DNA of 64,000 bases from Candidatus Omnitrophota bacterium. Its GTDB lineage: Bacteria > Hinthialibacterota > Hinthialibacteria > Hinthialibacterales > Hinthialibacteraceae. Location: contig JAFGTC010000130.1 of NCBI GenBank assembly GCA_016934335.1, forward strand, positions 1 through 64,000, read 5' to 3'. Made by a program: the position numbers and the translations under genes. Shown here one piece after another: positions 1 through 9,039 of the stretch; positions within the stretch are counted from its first letter, which is position 1, and every line of letters begins with the position of its first letter. The notes under the pieces are model-generated. The model was given only the letters and a program-made list of their open reading frames with translations. It ran no database searches and had not been told where the DNA came from.

Positions 1-714
1 CCCGATGATGTGAATGTCCGCATTATTGAAGGCGACGATAAAACCAGGAAAATTCAAATGCGCCTGGATCTCGGCCTGCTGCAGATGGAATTTTCGGGCC
101 GGCCGGATGGAAAGCGGCCTCATGGCTTTGAATCGTTCCTCGAATATTATCAACATCAACTAAAAGAACATGTTCAAGAAAATGGGGATGATTCCGGTTT
201 TTCCCTGGATTCCGATGAATGCGCGGCGTTGAAAAGCGAATCGATCCAATATTACTACCGTTACTTGAGTCTTTTTCATCTTTTGGAATATCAAGCGGTT
301 ATGCGGGATACTCAACGCAATCTGCAGGCATACGATTTCATTAAAATGTATGCGGAGAACGAAGATGACCGGTATATGCTGGAGAAATATCGGCCTTATG
401 TCATCATGATGCACACTCGATCGGCGGCCCATCTGTTTCTGGAAAAAAACCAACCGAATGAAGCCATTGAATTAATTGAAGATGCGCTCGAGCAGATCGA
501 GGTGTTTTACAGCGAATTACAACGACCGGACCTTGTGGAAAAATGCAATGAGATCCATTTTCTCAATCAATTCGCCGAAGAAATACGCCATCAATGGGAA
601 GATGATCCAGTCGGAGCGCTGCGGATTCAAATGCAGGAAGCCGTGAAGCGTGAAGATTATAAGACCGCCGCAAAAATTCGCGACGAAATCCGCCGCCTCA
701 TCGAAATTCAATGA
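1..714 (+). CDS. UVR-motif (UvrB/UvrC motif) protein, 5' end outside window
   Basis: The frame is open to the left edge (P-D-D-V-N-V before the GTG at 10), so the true start probably lies outside the window. The last 32 residues contain a UVR motif (EAVKREDYKTAAKIRDEI), the short helical hairpin UvrB and UvrC use to contact each other and which also occurs in McsA-like and other regulatory proteins. The rest is acidic, helical and rich in Y, E and Q, without catalytic motifs I recognise. A protein-interaction or adaptor role is inferred. The role in repair or proteolysis cannot be told from this fragment. The next gene, folD, is convergent. Confidence 0.7.
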   Translation, partial: PDDVNVRIIEGDDKTRKIQMRLDLGLLQMEFSGRPDGKRPHGFESFLEYYQHQLKEHVQENGDDSGFSLDSDECAALKSESIQYYYRYLSLFHLLEYQAVMRDTQRNLQAYDFIKMYAENEDDRYMLEKYRPYVIMMHTRSAAHLFLEKNQPNEAIELIEDALEQIEVFYSELQRPDLVEKCNEIHFLNQFAEEIRHQWEDDPVGALRIQMQEAVKREDYKTAAKIRDEIRRLIEIQ

Positions 715-770
715 ACTCTTGTTAAAAATCAGATTAAGTTTGGATATTTAAAGCAATTATAAACAGACGA

Positions 771-1643
771 TTAGCTTTTAATTTTAGCAATCGATCGAGC
801 GGCTTTTAATGTATTGACCAGCAACATGGCGATCGTCATGGGGCCCGGGCCTCCGGGTGATGGACTTAAATAACCCGCAACGCCTTCGGCCTCTTCGCGG
901 TCGACGTCGCCCACCTGCTTAAACTTGCCGTCCACTTCCTCGAAGCTGATCCCGACATCGATGACGGCGGCGCCCGGCTTAATCCAATCGCCTTTGATCA
1001 TTTTGGCCCTGCCGGTGGCGGCGATCAATATATCCGCCGTCCGGCATACGCCTGGAAGATCTTGCGTGCGCGAATGGCACATGGTGATCGTGGCGTGCTG
1101 CTGCATCAAAAGGCAGGCCATGGGTTTGCCGACGATATTGCTGCGTCCAACGATGACCGCATGCTTTCCTTTGATGGATATACCGGCGTGCTTCAGAATT
1201 TCCATGACGCCCAGGGGAGTGCAGGGAACCAGAGAGTCCTGCCCGATCCATAATTTTCCGACATTGACGGGATGGAAGCCGTCTACGTCTTTCATGGGAT
1301 CGACGCGCCGCTGCACCAATAGAGAATCGATCTGATCGGGCACGGGCAGCTGGACCAATATTCCATGGACGTTCGGATCGGCGTTCAGGTCGTCGATCCG
1401 ATCCAGGACTTCTTGTTGGGATGCGTCGGCCGGGAGTTTGTGCTCGATTGATTTCATTCCCGCTGCAACGCAGGCTTTTCCTTTGTTGCGAACATAGACT
1501 TGCGAAGCGGGATTTTCGCCCACTAAAATCACGGCCAAGCCGGGCTGTACGGAAGTTTCCCGGGTGAAATCATCGACTTGATGCTTCAATTCATCGCGAA
1601 TCGTCTTGGCAAGCGCTTTTCCATCTAAAATCTGTGCGGTCAT
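771..1643 (-). CDS. folD: Bifunctional methylenetetrahydrofolate dehydrogenase / cyclohydrolase FolD
   Basis: FolD interconverts 5,10-methylene-THF, 5,10-methenyl-THF and 10-formyl-THF with NADP in the cytoplasm, feeding purine and formyl-Met synthesis. At 290 aa the length is normal for the family. The N-terminal catalytic part carries the YVRNKGKACVAAG segment with the family's Tyr...Lys pair. The Rossmann part contains VIVGRSNIVGKPMA and the signature PGGPGPMTIAMLL near the C terminus. It starts at an ATG just inside a short intergenic region and is transcribed away from the thioredoxin-like gene. Nothing is unusual about it. Confidence 0.96.
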   Translation of the reverse strand: MTAQILDGKALAKTIRDELKHQVDDFTRETSVQPGLAVILVGENPASQVYVRNKGKACVAAGMKSIEHKLPADASQQEVLDRIDDLNADPNVHGILVQLPVPDQIDSLLVQRRVDPMKDVDGFHPVNVGKLWIGQDSLVPCTPLGVMEILKHAGISIKGKHAVIVGRSNIVGKPMACLLMQQHATITMCHSRTQDLPGVCRTADILIAATGRAKMIKGDWIKPGAAVIDVGISFEEVDGKFKQVGDVDREEAEGVAGYLSPSPGGPGPMTIAMLLVNTLKAARSIAKIKS

Positions 1644-1691
1644 TTCATCACCCTTCTAAAGCGGCGCCGGGCCGGGATTTCTGTTTGTCGA

Positions 1692-1727
1692 GCAAAACAA
1701 TACTTTATGGCAAAACAATACTTTATC
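1692..1727. repeat. 18-bp tandem direct repeat (x2)
   Basis: Two head-to-tail copies of GCAAAACAATACTTTAT(G/C), 18 bp each, differ only in the last base. They lie in the 225-bp region between the divergent folD and thioredoxin-like genes. They could be a regulator's direct-repeat site or a simple duplication. Confidence 0.6.
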
Positions 1728-1868
1728 ATGCCCCGCCGGCTCTTCAACTCTTCCGGATCGGCGTTTGCAATCGCCGGTTTTGATGCCATTCCGTTCCGGA
1801 GTATTATCGAATCGCTATAATGGTTCGGGTTTTTTATGAAAAATAATCAATGAAGGATTGTCTAAAAA

Positions 1869-2531
1869 ATGACGCTATTTCGAAATTCATGTCTCATGTC
1901 GATGCTGGCGATTCTGCTATCGCTCTCTCTCGGGTGCGGCGAACCGCAAAACGAACCGGTGATTTCCATGGAAGAAAACCAAGCCGCATCGACGCCTGCG
2001 GAACAGCCTGCACCTGTGGAAGAATCCGTCGTAAATCAAGAGCCGGAACTGACGTCGGAAGATGTTGAATCTCAGATCGTCCAAACGGCGGTGGCGTATA
2101 TCACTCTCGACGAATATCTGCAAACCGTTTCGCTGCGCCATAACAAGCCCTTGTTCGTCAATTTCTGGGCGACCTGGTGCGCTCCCTGCATCGAAGAGAT
2201 GCCTCATATTGTGGAATTGTATGAGAAATATGGAAAGCAGGTCGATTTTCTTGTGGTTTCCTGCGACAGTTTTACCGGCACCGTCGATACGGTTCCCGGC
2301 GCCATGAAGACGCTCAAAATGGCGTTCACGACGCGCGTTTTAAAAACCGGCGATCAAAACAAGGCCATTTCATCCATCGACGCAGACTGGCAAGGCGCTC
2401 TGCCTACGACTTTCGTATATGACGTCAAGGGGAAAAAGATCAAATCCCTCGTCGGCGCGCAATCCAAAGAAGCGTTTGAAGCCGCCATTCAAGAAGCGCT
2501 CCAAACCGTTCTCAAAGTAAAGTTGGATTAG
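1869..2531 (+). CDS. Thioredoxin-fold (TlpA/ResA-like) lipoprotein
   Basis: Extracytoplasmic thiol-disulfide protein. A short hydrophobic signal (residues 8-22) ends in SLGC, a slightly weak lipobox with Cys23 as probable lipid anchor. A Pro/Glu-rich linker of about 60 residues follows, then a thioredoxin fold with FWATWCAPC (CxxC at 104-107) and the cis-Pro segment ALPTTFVYD. TlpA/ResA-type proteins reduce periplasmic disulfides, for example on cytochrome c apoproteins, but no cytochrome maturation genes are nearby, so the partner is unknown. The ATG at 1869 has AAGGA 10 nt upstream, and a TATAAT stands at 1816-1821. Confidence 0.85.
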   Translation: MTLFRNSCLMSMLAILLSLSLGCGEPQNEPVISMEENQAASTPAEQPAPVEESVVNQEPELTSEDVESQIVQTAVAYITLDEYLQTVSLRHNKPLFVNFWATWCAPCIEEMPHIVELYEKYGKQVDFLVVSCDSFTGTVDTVPGAMKTLKMAFTTRVLKTGDQNKAISSIDADWQGALPTTFVYDVKGKKIKSLVGAQSKEAFEAAIQEALQTVLKVKLD

Positions 2532-2604
2532 ACTCAGACTGTATTTTTTGCTCTTGCAATTTTCAAATAAAATTCCAAATCGGGCCGGTGTTTTTCGATC
2601 ATTC

Positions 2605-3801
2605 ATGACAAGACAACTGCGAGAATTCATCTTTTATTGTTTCAATCAAATCAGCGTTGAACTGCAAAGCGAGAGCATGCTTTCGCTGGCGGAGCGAAAG
2701 ACCGGCTTGAACGATTGGGGGAATCTGGCATTTCGCGAACCGCTGGATGTTTTGTTGGAAGCGCTGCGACGGGAAGCGAAACTGAGCCAAAGGGGGAGGT
2801 TTGTTGTTGCGCAGCATTACATGCGCCTGTTGTGCAATATTTTAAAAATCGTGGATGATTGGAAGCGGCATCCGGAAATTGCGCATGTTCCTGTTGAGGC
2901 GCCTATTGTGATTTTAGGCTTCCCTCGAACAGGGACGACTTATTTGCACAGCCTGCTCAGCCGGGATCCAGCGTTTCGAACTATGCAATATTGGGAACTT
3001 TTGTTTCCCTCTCCGCCCCCCGATCCGGCCGCGCACCGACAGGATCCCCGAAAGAGACAGGCGCGGCGGTTTGCGTTTTTTATCGGAAAGATTTCACCGA
3101 AACTATCCGCGATTCATGAATTGTCGGCGGAGGCGGTTGAAGAGTGCTGCTTTATTTTTGATCACTTTTTTCTGGATAACATACATCATCTGGTTTTCGA
3201 CATCCCCTCGTATATCGAATGGTATGACAAACACGACGCACTTCCTTCCTACCGGTTTCATCGCCGCATGCTGCAGTATTACGGCTGGAAATTTTCGTTC
3301 GAGCGATATGCGCTGAAAGCGCCCCGGCATCTGTTCTGCTTGAAGGATTTGCTGGCCGTTTATCCCGGCGCCATGATCGTATGGACGCATCGCAATCCAG
3401 AATCGGCTCTGCCTTCGTTGTGCAGTCTAAGTGAAACCGCCCGGCGCATCATCTCGGATGACATCGACAACCGGCGCATCGGTCGACTTTGCCTGGATCA
3501 TTTCGATAAGGATTTTAAGGCGGGCTGGGCGGCGCGAAAAAATTTCGCTCCCGGGCAATTTTATGACGTCCCCTATCGAGAACTGGTACACGATCCCATT
3601 GGCGTCGTCCAGAAGATTTACCGGCATTTCAATTTATCCTATACCGAGGAACTGGACGCCAATCTGTGCGAATCAATCAGCCATGCTAAAAAACAGCCGC
3701 GTGAGAAGCACCGATATTCGTTAGAACAATTCGGGCTGCATCGCGATGCGATTCACGAGCGCCTTCGTGATTATTATGACCATTTCGGGAAATATTGCTG
3801 A
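2605..3801 (+). CDS. Sulfotransferase family protein (PAPS-dependent)
   Basis: Transfers sulfate from 3'-phosphoadenylyl sulfate to an acceptor that cannot be told from the sequence, probably a glycan or lipid given the neighbours. The 5'-phosphosulfate loop GFPRTGTTYLHSLL lies at residues 105-118. A second conserved segment, VWTHRNPESALPSLCSL, fits the 3'-phosphate-binding region with a helical R/S pair. The ORF track begins at a TTG (2548). The in-frame ATG at 2605 gives the more natural N terminus (MTRQLREF) and a 398-residue protein. It is the first gene of eight same-strand genes reaching to 13057, so it is likely part of a surface glycan or glycolipid operon. Confidence 0.85.
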   Translation: MTRQLREFIFYCFNQISVELQSESMLSLAERKTGLNDWGNLAFREPLDVLLEALRREAKLSQRGRFVVAQHYMRLLCNILKIVDDWKRHPEIAHVPVEAPIVILGFPRTGTTYLHSLLSRDPAFRTMQYWELLFPSPPPDPAAHRQDPRKRQARRFAFFIGKISPKLSAIHELSAEAVEECCFIFDHFFLDNIHHLVFDIPSYIEWYDKHDALPSYRFHRRMLQYYGWKFSFERYALKAPRHLFCLKDLLAVYPGAMIVWTHRNPESALPSLCSLSETARRIISDDIDNRRIGRLCLDHFDKDFKAGWAARKNFAPGQFYDVPYRELVHDPIGVVQKIYRHFNLSYTEELDANLCESISHAKKQPREKHRYSLEQFGLHRDAIHERLRDYYDHFGKYC

Positions 3802-3872
3802 GATGATGAATCTCGCAGACGCCTCTATTATTTTTTATTCTTAAAAGAACTAAGAGGAGTAGGGAATTCTCA

Positions 3873-5216
3873 ATGCAGCCGGATGCTTCTGAAGATATCA
3901 GATCGATTATTGATAAAGCGCGTTTGGCGGGTGAAAACGGACGGGTAGAAGAGGTCGGCCGTTTGCTGGAAGACTCGTTGAGCAAGAATCCCGAATCCGC
4001 GGAACTGATGGCGCATCTTGGATATTATTATTATCGGCGTGGACGAGGCGGCCGCGCGCTGGCCGTTTTTCTCCGCCGCAACGATCTGATCGAGCCGGAT
4101 GCGGGAATCTGCCGGATTCTCGCCGAACTCTATTCTAAGCGAGGGGAGTATACAAAGCAGCGTTTTTGGATGAAGCAAGCCCATTGGCAGGATCCGCAAA
4201 AAACATATGCGATACTGCTTCTTTACAGTTTCTTCAAGCAATTTTTTTCCTCCATTCGCCGCCGCTGTGCGCATTCAAATATTCTGCGCCGCTGCGCGTA
4301 TATTTTTCTTTGTTTGCAGGAAAAGTTTTCGCGGGGCGTCATTTATATTTTCGAAAAATTCATTCCTTCCCGGATGTATCCGGAATCGGGCGACGACTCG
4401 TTTCGCATGACTGAATTTCTGAGATTCGCTCGAGATTTTGACGCTCTCTATCGACGCGATGGACTCGCTTTCCATAAAGTTCGTGAAATTCTGATCGCGA
4501 CGCGCAATTTACCTGTCGCAAACCGTCAAGCAAATCTTCTTGACGTCGGTACGGGATTAAACACGGCCCCGTTGTTTTGGGCCATGAAGGGATCGTGCGT
4601 AACTGCCTTTGATGGTTCGATATACGGGTTCTCGCATCTAAAAAAAGTTCAGGAGAAGATATCCCAAGAAAATAATTCTATCCGTTTTCATTGCGTCGCG
4701 GGAGACGGCGCGCTGCTTCCATTTCAAGACGATGCTTTCGATGGAGCATCGGCGCTTTGCATGCTCGAACATATCCCTGAAGACGGCGACATCCATTGCA
4801 TGCAAGAGATGTTCCGAACGCTCAAGCCGGGCGGGTTGGCGGTTGTTACGGTGGAAGCCAATTCATGTTCAAAAGACGGCTGGCTCGAAGTCCCCTATGC
4901 CATAGGATTTCAAAGCGGGACGGATAAACCCGTGCAAGAGCGCGGCGGTTATGAGGAAGTCTACTGCCGGAATTATTCACCCGATGATATGATCGAACGC
5001 CTGGCGCGCTCCCGGCCTTGGGAGGTTGTTCAATCGGGATTTTATGACGATCGCGTTCTGCCCATGCGCAGGCGGCTTGCCCCGACTCATATATTCTCGC
5101 CTTTCCTGCGGGGGATGCAGCCGCTTCTTTCCCTGCTGTTTTTCCGCCCCGCTGCGCCGGATAAAAGCCTTTCTCCATCCAGCATCGGGTATCTCATACT
5201 TCGCAAGCCGCTGTAA
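3873..5216 (+). CDS. TPR-like N terminus fused to class I SAM-dependent methyltransferase
   Basis: Residues 8-105 look like two or three TPR-type helical hairpins (PESAELMAHLGYYYYRRGRGGRA). A hydrophobic and basic stretch at 115-165 follows. The methyltransferase domain starts near 220 with motif I LLDVGTGLN, then LPFQDDAFDGASALCMLEHI and the post-motif LKPGGLAVVTVEAN, typical of Methyltransf_11. Acceptor unknown. The ATG has a strong ribosome-binding site (AAGAGGAGTAGGG). The gap to the sulfotransferase is 71 bp, so co-transcription is likely. The N-terminal TPRs may dock the enzyme onto partners. That part is inference. Confidence 0.8.
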   Translation: MQPDASEDIRSIIDKARLAGENGRVEEVGRLLEDSLSKNPESAELMAHLGYYYYRRGRGGRALAVFLRRNDLIEPDAGICRILAELYSKRGEYTKQRFWMKQAHWQDPQKTYAILLLYSFFKQFFSSIRRRCAHSNILRRCAYIFLCLQEKFSRGVIYIFEKFIPSRMYPESGDDSFRMTEFLRFARDFDALYRRDGLAFHKVREILIATRNLPVANRQANLLDVGTGLNTAPLFWAMKGSCVTAFDGSIYGFSHLKKVQEKISQENNSIRFHCVAGDGALLPFQDDAFDGASALCMLEHIPEDGDIHCMQEMFRTLKPGGLAVVTVEANSCSKDGWLEVPYAIGFQSGTDKPVQERGGYEEVYCRNYSPDDMIERLARSRPWEVVQSGFYDDRVLPMRRRLAPTHIFSPFLRGMQPLLSLLFFRPAAPDKSLSPSSIGYLILRKPL

Positions 5217-5297
5217 AATCTTGTTAAAAGGCATCTCTTTCCAGTTGGATTCGTAGAATTTGAAAGTATGATCACTCGATAGAGCTGTAGAGTAGAA

Positions 5298-6071
5298 ATG
5301 GAACAAACAATGCCTGAAAAATCGCGGGATATTATGGACATTCAGCCAAAGTTATCCATCATTATCCCGATCTATAATGAAGAAAGACTGCTGCCCGAAG
5401 TACTGCAGCGCATTCGCTCCCTCGAATGGGCCAACCGGGAAATCATTCTGGTCAACGACTGTTCGACCGATACAACCGAAGCCATTCTCGAACCGGAAAA
5501 GAAGAAATCCGATACGGTTGTTTTGACTCATTCCGAGAATCTCGGTAAAGGCGCCGCCATCCGGACGGGATTGCGCTATGTAACGGGAGACATCGTTATC
5601 ATTCAAGACGCCGACATGGAGTATGATCCGGCGGAAATTGTGCGGGTCATTGAACCGATCGCCCAGGGAGAAGTGAAGGTTTGCTTTGGATCGCGCTTCA
5701 TGGGATCCGTCAAAGACATGCGCTTGCCCAACCGGGTGGGCAACTGGCTGCTGGCCCAGATGGTTTCATGGCTTTTCGGCCAGCGCATTACCGACGAAGC
5801 GACCGCCTACAAGGCGTTTCACCGATCGGTCATCGACCGAATTCCTTTGGAGTGTCATGGATTTGAGTTCTGCCCCGAAGTGACCAGCAAAGTGTTGAAG
5901 TTGCGATACAAAATTCTGGAAGTGCCTGTCACTTTTAAGGCGCGAACCGTGGCGGAAGGCAAGAAGATCGGCTGGCGCGATTTTATTGTCGCCGTCTGGA
6001 CTATATTAAAGGTGCGTCTGTTTTGGAGTCCGAAGAAGGCCACGCCGGCGATCATTCCATCGAAGCAATGA
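5298..6071 (+). CDS. Glycosyltransferase family 2 (dolichyl-phosphate-mannose-synthase-like)
   Basis: GT-A fold inverting transferase acting at the cytoplasmic face of the membrane. It shows the start LSIIIPIYNEERLLPEVL, the nucleotide-binding VNDCSTDTTEAIL, the NLGKGAAIRTGL segment and the metal-binding QDADMEYDP. This pattern belongs to the DPM1/DPG-synthase-like branch that loads a sugar onto a polyprenyl phosphate or starts a glycan. It lacks the C-terminal membrane helices of GtrB-type enzymes (257 aa). Its stop overlaps the next start (ATGA at 6068-6071), which suggests translational coupling to the FAD oxidoreductase and hence a shared pathway. Confidence 0.88.
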   Translation: MEQTMPEKSRDIMDIQPKLSIIIPIYNEERLLPEVLQRIRSLEWANREIILVNDCSTDTTEAILEPEKKKSDTVVLTHSENLGKGAAIRTGLRYVTGDIVIIQDADMEYDPAEIVRVIEPIAQGEVKVCFGSRFMGSVKDMRLPNRVGNWLLAQMVSWLFGQRITDEATAYKAFHRSVIDRIPLECHGFEFCPEVTSKVLKLRYKILEVPVTFKARTVAEGKKIGWRDFIVAVWTILKVRLFWSPKKATPAIIPSKQ

Positions 6072-7474
6072 ATGAGAATCGAAAAAAAATCGTTATTTTG
6101 GGCGCGGGCGCAGCCGGACTGTCCGCCGCATGGAAGCTGCTGCGCGAAGATCCCCGCCTGCATGTCGTTCTCATCGAGCGGGATCCGCTTCCCGGCGGAT
6201 TGGCCAAAAGCATTTCATGGAAGGGCTATGCGCTCGATTTGGGGCCGCACCGTTTTTATACGGAAATCCCTGAAGTTAAACAATTCATCAAATCCTTCTG
6301 CGAAGAGCGCATGATTCAAGTGACGCGCGCCAGCCGCATGTATCTTAACGGCCGCTATATTCCTTATCCGATCAAGCCGCTGCCGACGTTTCAGGCATTG
6401 GGATTGTCGAATACTCTATCTTTTTCCTTATCTGCATTGCGCGTCTTGTGGAATAAGCAATCTGACGCGGAGTCTTACGAAGATTACGTCATCGGATACT
6501 ATGGGGAAAAACTCTACCGGCGGATCTTTCAACCCTACGCCGAAAAAGTGTGGGGAATTCCCGCGGCTCAAATTACCGCTGAAACCGCGCGCGTGCGGCT
6601 GCGCGGCGAAAATATTTGGCATTCGCTGAAAGACGGATTGTTGTCCAAGCATGAAACCTATGTCGCGAAATTTCTTTATCCGCCCGGAGGCATCGGCGAC
6701 ATTCCACAGCAATTCGCGCAGGAAATCATCCGAGACGGAGGCGAGATCAAAATCAATCATGAGGTTACGGGCGTATCGCTGAATGACGGGCGCGTTCATG
6801 AGGTGGAAGTCTCCGGCCCGCAAGGCGTTCAAAAACTCGCATGCGATATATTGATCAATACGGCTCCTCTGCCCCAATTCGCCGAATTGATGCGGCCCGT
6901 GCCTCCCGCGGACATTCTATCGGCGTCCGCTTCCTTGCATTATCGAGCGATTACGCTGCTTTACTTGCAGTATGATGAAGACTTGAACATCAACGATACG
7001 TGGCTTTATTTTCCTGAGGAGCATGTTCCTTTTTCACGGATTTATGTTCCGGACAATTTCGCGCCGCACAAAAAACAGCCGGGAAAGACGTGTTTGTGCG
7101 TGGAATTCCCCTGCGACGTCGAATCGGATCTTTGGCGAATGGACGCTTTCCAACTAGCGGATCTGGCCGATCGTATATTGGCGCCGAGCGGCTTGATTCA
7201 TCGTCGCAGCATCGACGCCCTCGTCGTTCGTATTAAGGAAGGATATCCTTTATATGAAATTGGTTACGAGCATCGTGTTAACAAGACGCTTGAATATATT
7301 CGCTCCATGGGGAATTGCCTGACCACCGGCCGCCAAGGACTGTTCCGGCATAACAATCTGGATCAATCCCTGCAGATGGGCCTGCAGGTCGCCGAGCATG
7401 TTCTTGAACAGAAAGACAGCGATTCATGGTATGACAATATCGACCGGTACAAAGATTATCGAATTGTCGATTAA
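6068..7474 (+). CDS. FAD-dependent amine-oxidase / UDP-galactopyranose-mutase-like oxidoreductase
   Basis: The Rossmann FAD-binding start IVILGAGAAGLSAAWKL and the PGGLAKS segment mark the amine-oxidase / protoporphyrinogen-oxidase / UDP-galactopyranose-mutase superfamily. The following LDLGPHRFYTE is typical of a branch often found beside GT2 and methyltransferase genes in glycolipid clusters. The C terminus has the second FAD contact region (LTTGRQGLFRHNNLDQSLQMGL). I would not call it HemY: there is no haem context, and the substrate is probably a sugar or lipid (inference). The ORF track starts at 6023. The ATG at 6068, overlapping the GT2 stop, is preferred because it puts the GxGxxG motif at the usual N-terminal distance. 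Confidence 0.82.
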   Translation: MNENRKKIVILGAGAAGLSAAWKLLREDPRLHVVLIERDPLPGGLAKSISWKGYALDLGPHRFYTEIPEVKQFIKSFCEERMIQVTRASRMYLNGRYIPYPIKPLPTFQALGLSNTLSFSLSALRVLWNKQSDAESYEDYVIGYYGEKLYRRIFQPYAEKVWGIPAAQITAETARVRLRGENIWHSLKDGLLSKHETYVAKFLYPPGGIGDIPQQFAQEIIRDGGEIKINHEVTGVSLNDGRVHEVEVSGPQGVQKLACDILINTAPLPQFAELMRPVPPADILSASASLHYRAITLLYLQYDEDLNINDTWLYFPEEHVPFSRIYVPDNFAPHKKQPGKTCLCVEFPCDVESDLWRMDAFQLADLADRILAPSGLIHRRSIDALVVRIKEGYPLYEIGYEHRVNKTLEYIRSMGNCLTTGRQGLFRHNNLDQSLQMGLQVAEHVLEQKDSDSWYDNIDRYKDYRIVD

Positions 7475-7553
7475 TGAGTCATGAACCGCTCGCAGGCTGA
7501 CTTTGAATTTACAAAATAGGGCGAAGGCCGTTTTATGAAGGAAGGAAATTAAG

Positions 7554-8981
7554 GTGGCATTACAAAGGCCCTGGAAAAAAGCATTGCTTGTCGTTCCTCC
7601 TACGGGTAAATACATCCGAGAGGAGCGATGCCAAACTCCCCTGGACGAACTCCACACGGTTGCTCTTCGCCCGCCCATGGATCTTCTCTATATCGCCGGC
7701 GCTTTAGAGCAGATCGGCGTTCAAGCGAAAATTGTCGACTATCCCGCCCAAGAGGGCGCCTGGGAATCATTCGAGAACGACGTGCGCGGCTTCCAGCCGG
7801 ACGCGCTGATTCTATCCATCACAACGCCGACGCTTGAAGAGGATGTCAAAGCGGCGGCGAAGGCCAAGTCCATTGATCCGGAAATCGTCACTCTCAGCAA
7901 AGGCGCTCATTTTCTTCATCTCGATCGTCAGGCCATGCGGCGGCATTCTCAACTTGATCTGGTCATGCGCGGCGAATATGAGGAGACGGTCAAGGAACTG
8001 GCGTCGGGAAAGTCGTGGAGCGATATTCCAGGCATTACGTATCGGGAGAACACGGATATCACTCGCAATGAAGATCGGCCATTCATTCAAGATATTGATG
8101 CCATCGCTTTTCCCGCGCGCCATCTAATAGATAACGATCGCTATCGCCGGCCGGACACCGGCGAACCGCAAGCCACGATTGTCACCAGCCGGGGCTGCCC
8201 GTATCCCTGCATATACTGCCTGGCGCGCGCGGTCTCAGGCGCAGCGGTTCGCAACCGCTCGCCGGAAAATGTGGCGGCGGAGTTGAAGGAATGCATCGAG
8301 AAGCACGGCATTCGGGATTTTCTTTTCCGCTCCGATTTGTTTACAGCCAACAAACGATGGGTTCTTTCGCTATGTAAAGCCATCCAGGATGCCAGACTCG
8401 ACATCCAATGGTCATGCAACAGCCGGGTTGATACGCTCAATGAAGAAATGCTGGCCGAAATGAAAAAAGCGGGATGCTGGCTGATCGCTTTTGGCGTCGA
8501 GCACGGCGACCCGGTTATGCTGGAATTGATGCGCAAGCAGGTCAAATACGAGAATATCGAACCGGCCATCCACATGTGCCGGAAAGCGGGAATCAAAAGC
8601 AGCGTCTATTTTCTCATCGGCCTGCCTTGGGAAAGCCGGCAGACCTTCGAAAAAACCAAATCGTTTGCGCGCAAGTTGGATCCCGATTTCATCGAATTTT
8701 TCTATACGTATCCGTTTTACGGCACGGAATATTATGAAGAAGCCGTAAAAGAACAATTATTGCAGGAAGGCGAACTGCCCAAAATCGGCTACAATCAACC
8801 GGCGATACCGACCAAATATCTGACGATCGATGAATTGAAGCCATTGCGCAAAGAGGCGCTTCGCTCTTTTTATCTTCGCCCGCGTTATATCATTCGCACT
8901 CTGGCGGCCAATCCGTCTCCAAAGGTTTTGTTCAACTATTTCCGATACGGAATCCGTCAATTATGGGATTTATTGACTTGA
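7554..8981 (+). CDS. B12-binding-domain radical SAM protein (class B type)
   Basis: Residues 8-155 form a cobalamin-binding Rossmann-like domain (PPMDLLYIAGALEQIGVQAKIVDY). The radical SAM domain follows, with the cluster motif CPYPCIYC (C215, C219, C222, CX3CX2C) in RGCPYPCIYCLARA. The C-terminal tail with FYLRPRYIIR is shared with the second radical SAM enzyme at 10325. Enzymes of this architecture methylate unreactive carbons or rearrange lipids, hopanoids, antibiotics and tetrapyrroles (for example HpnJ/HpnR/BchE types). The start is GTG at 7554, behind GAAGGAAATTAAG. It probably acts in the same pathway as the flanking glycosyltransferases and FAD enzyme. Substrate unknown. Confidence 0.88.
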   Translation: MALQRPWKKALLVVPPTGKYIREERCQTPLDELHTVALRPPMDLLYIAGALEQIGVQAKIVDYPAQEGAWESFENDVRGFQPDALILSITTPTLEEDVKAAAKAKSIDPEIVTLSKGAHFLHLDRQAMRRHSQLDLVMRGEYEETVKELASGKSWSDIPGITYRENTDITRNEDRPFIQDIDAIAFPARHLIDNDRYRRPDTGEPQATIVTSRGCPYPCIYCLARAVSGAAVRNRSPENVAAELKECIEKHGIRDFLFRSDLFTANKRWVLSLCKAIQDARLDIQWSCNSRVDTLNEEMLAEMKKAGCWLIAFGVEHGDPVMLELMRKQVKYENIEPAIHMCRKAGIKSSVYFLIGLPWESRQTFEKTKSFARKLDPDFIEFFYTYPFYGTEYYEEAVKEQLLQEGELPKIGYNQPAIPTKYLTIDELKPLRKEALRSFYLRPRYIIRTLAANPSPKVLFNYFRYGIRQLWDLLT

Positions 8982-9039
8982 TTTTTTTGTATATATGAGA
9001 GAGATCGTTTTCTTATCAAGGGAGAAAGAGGAGATATTC

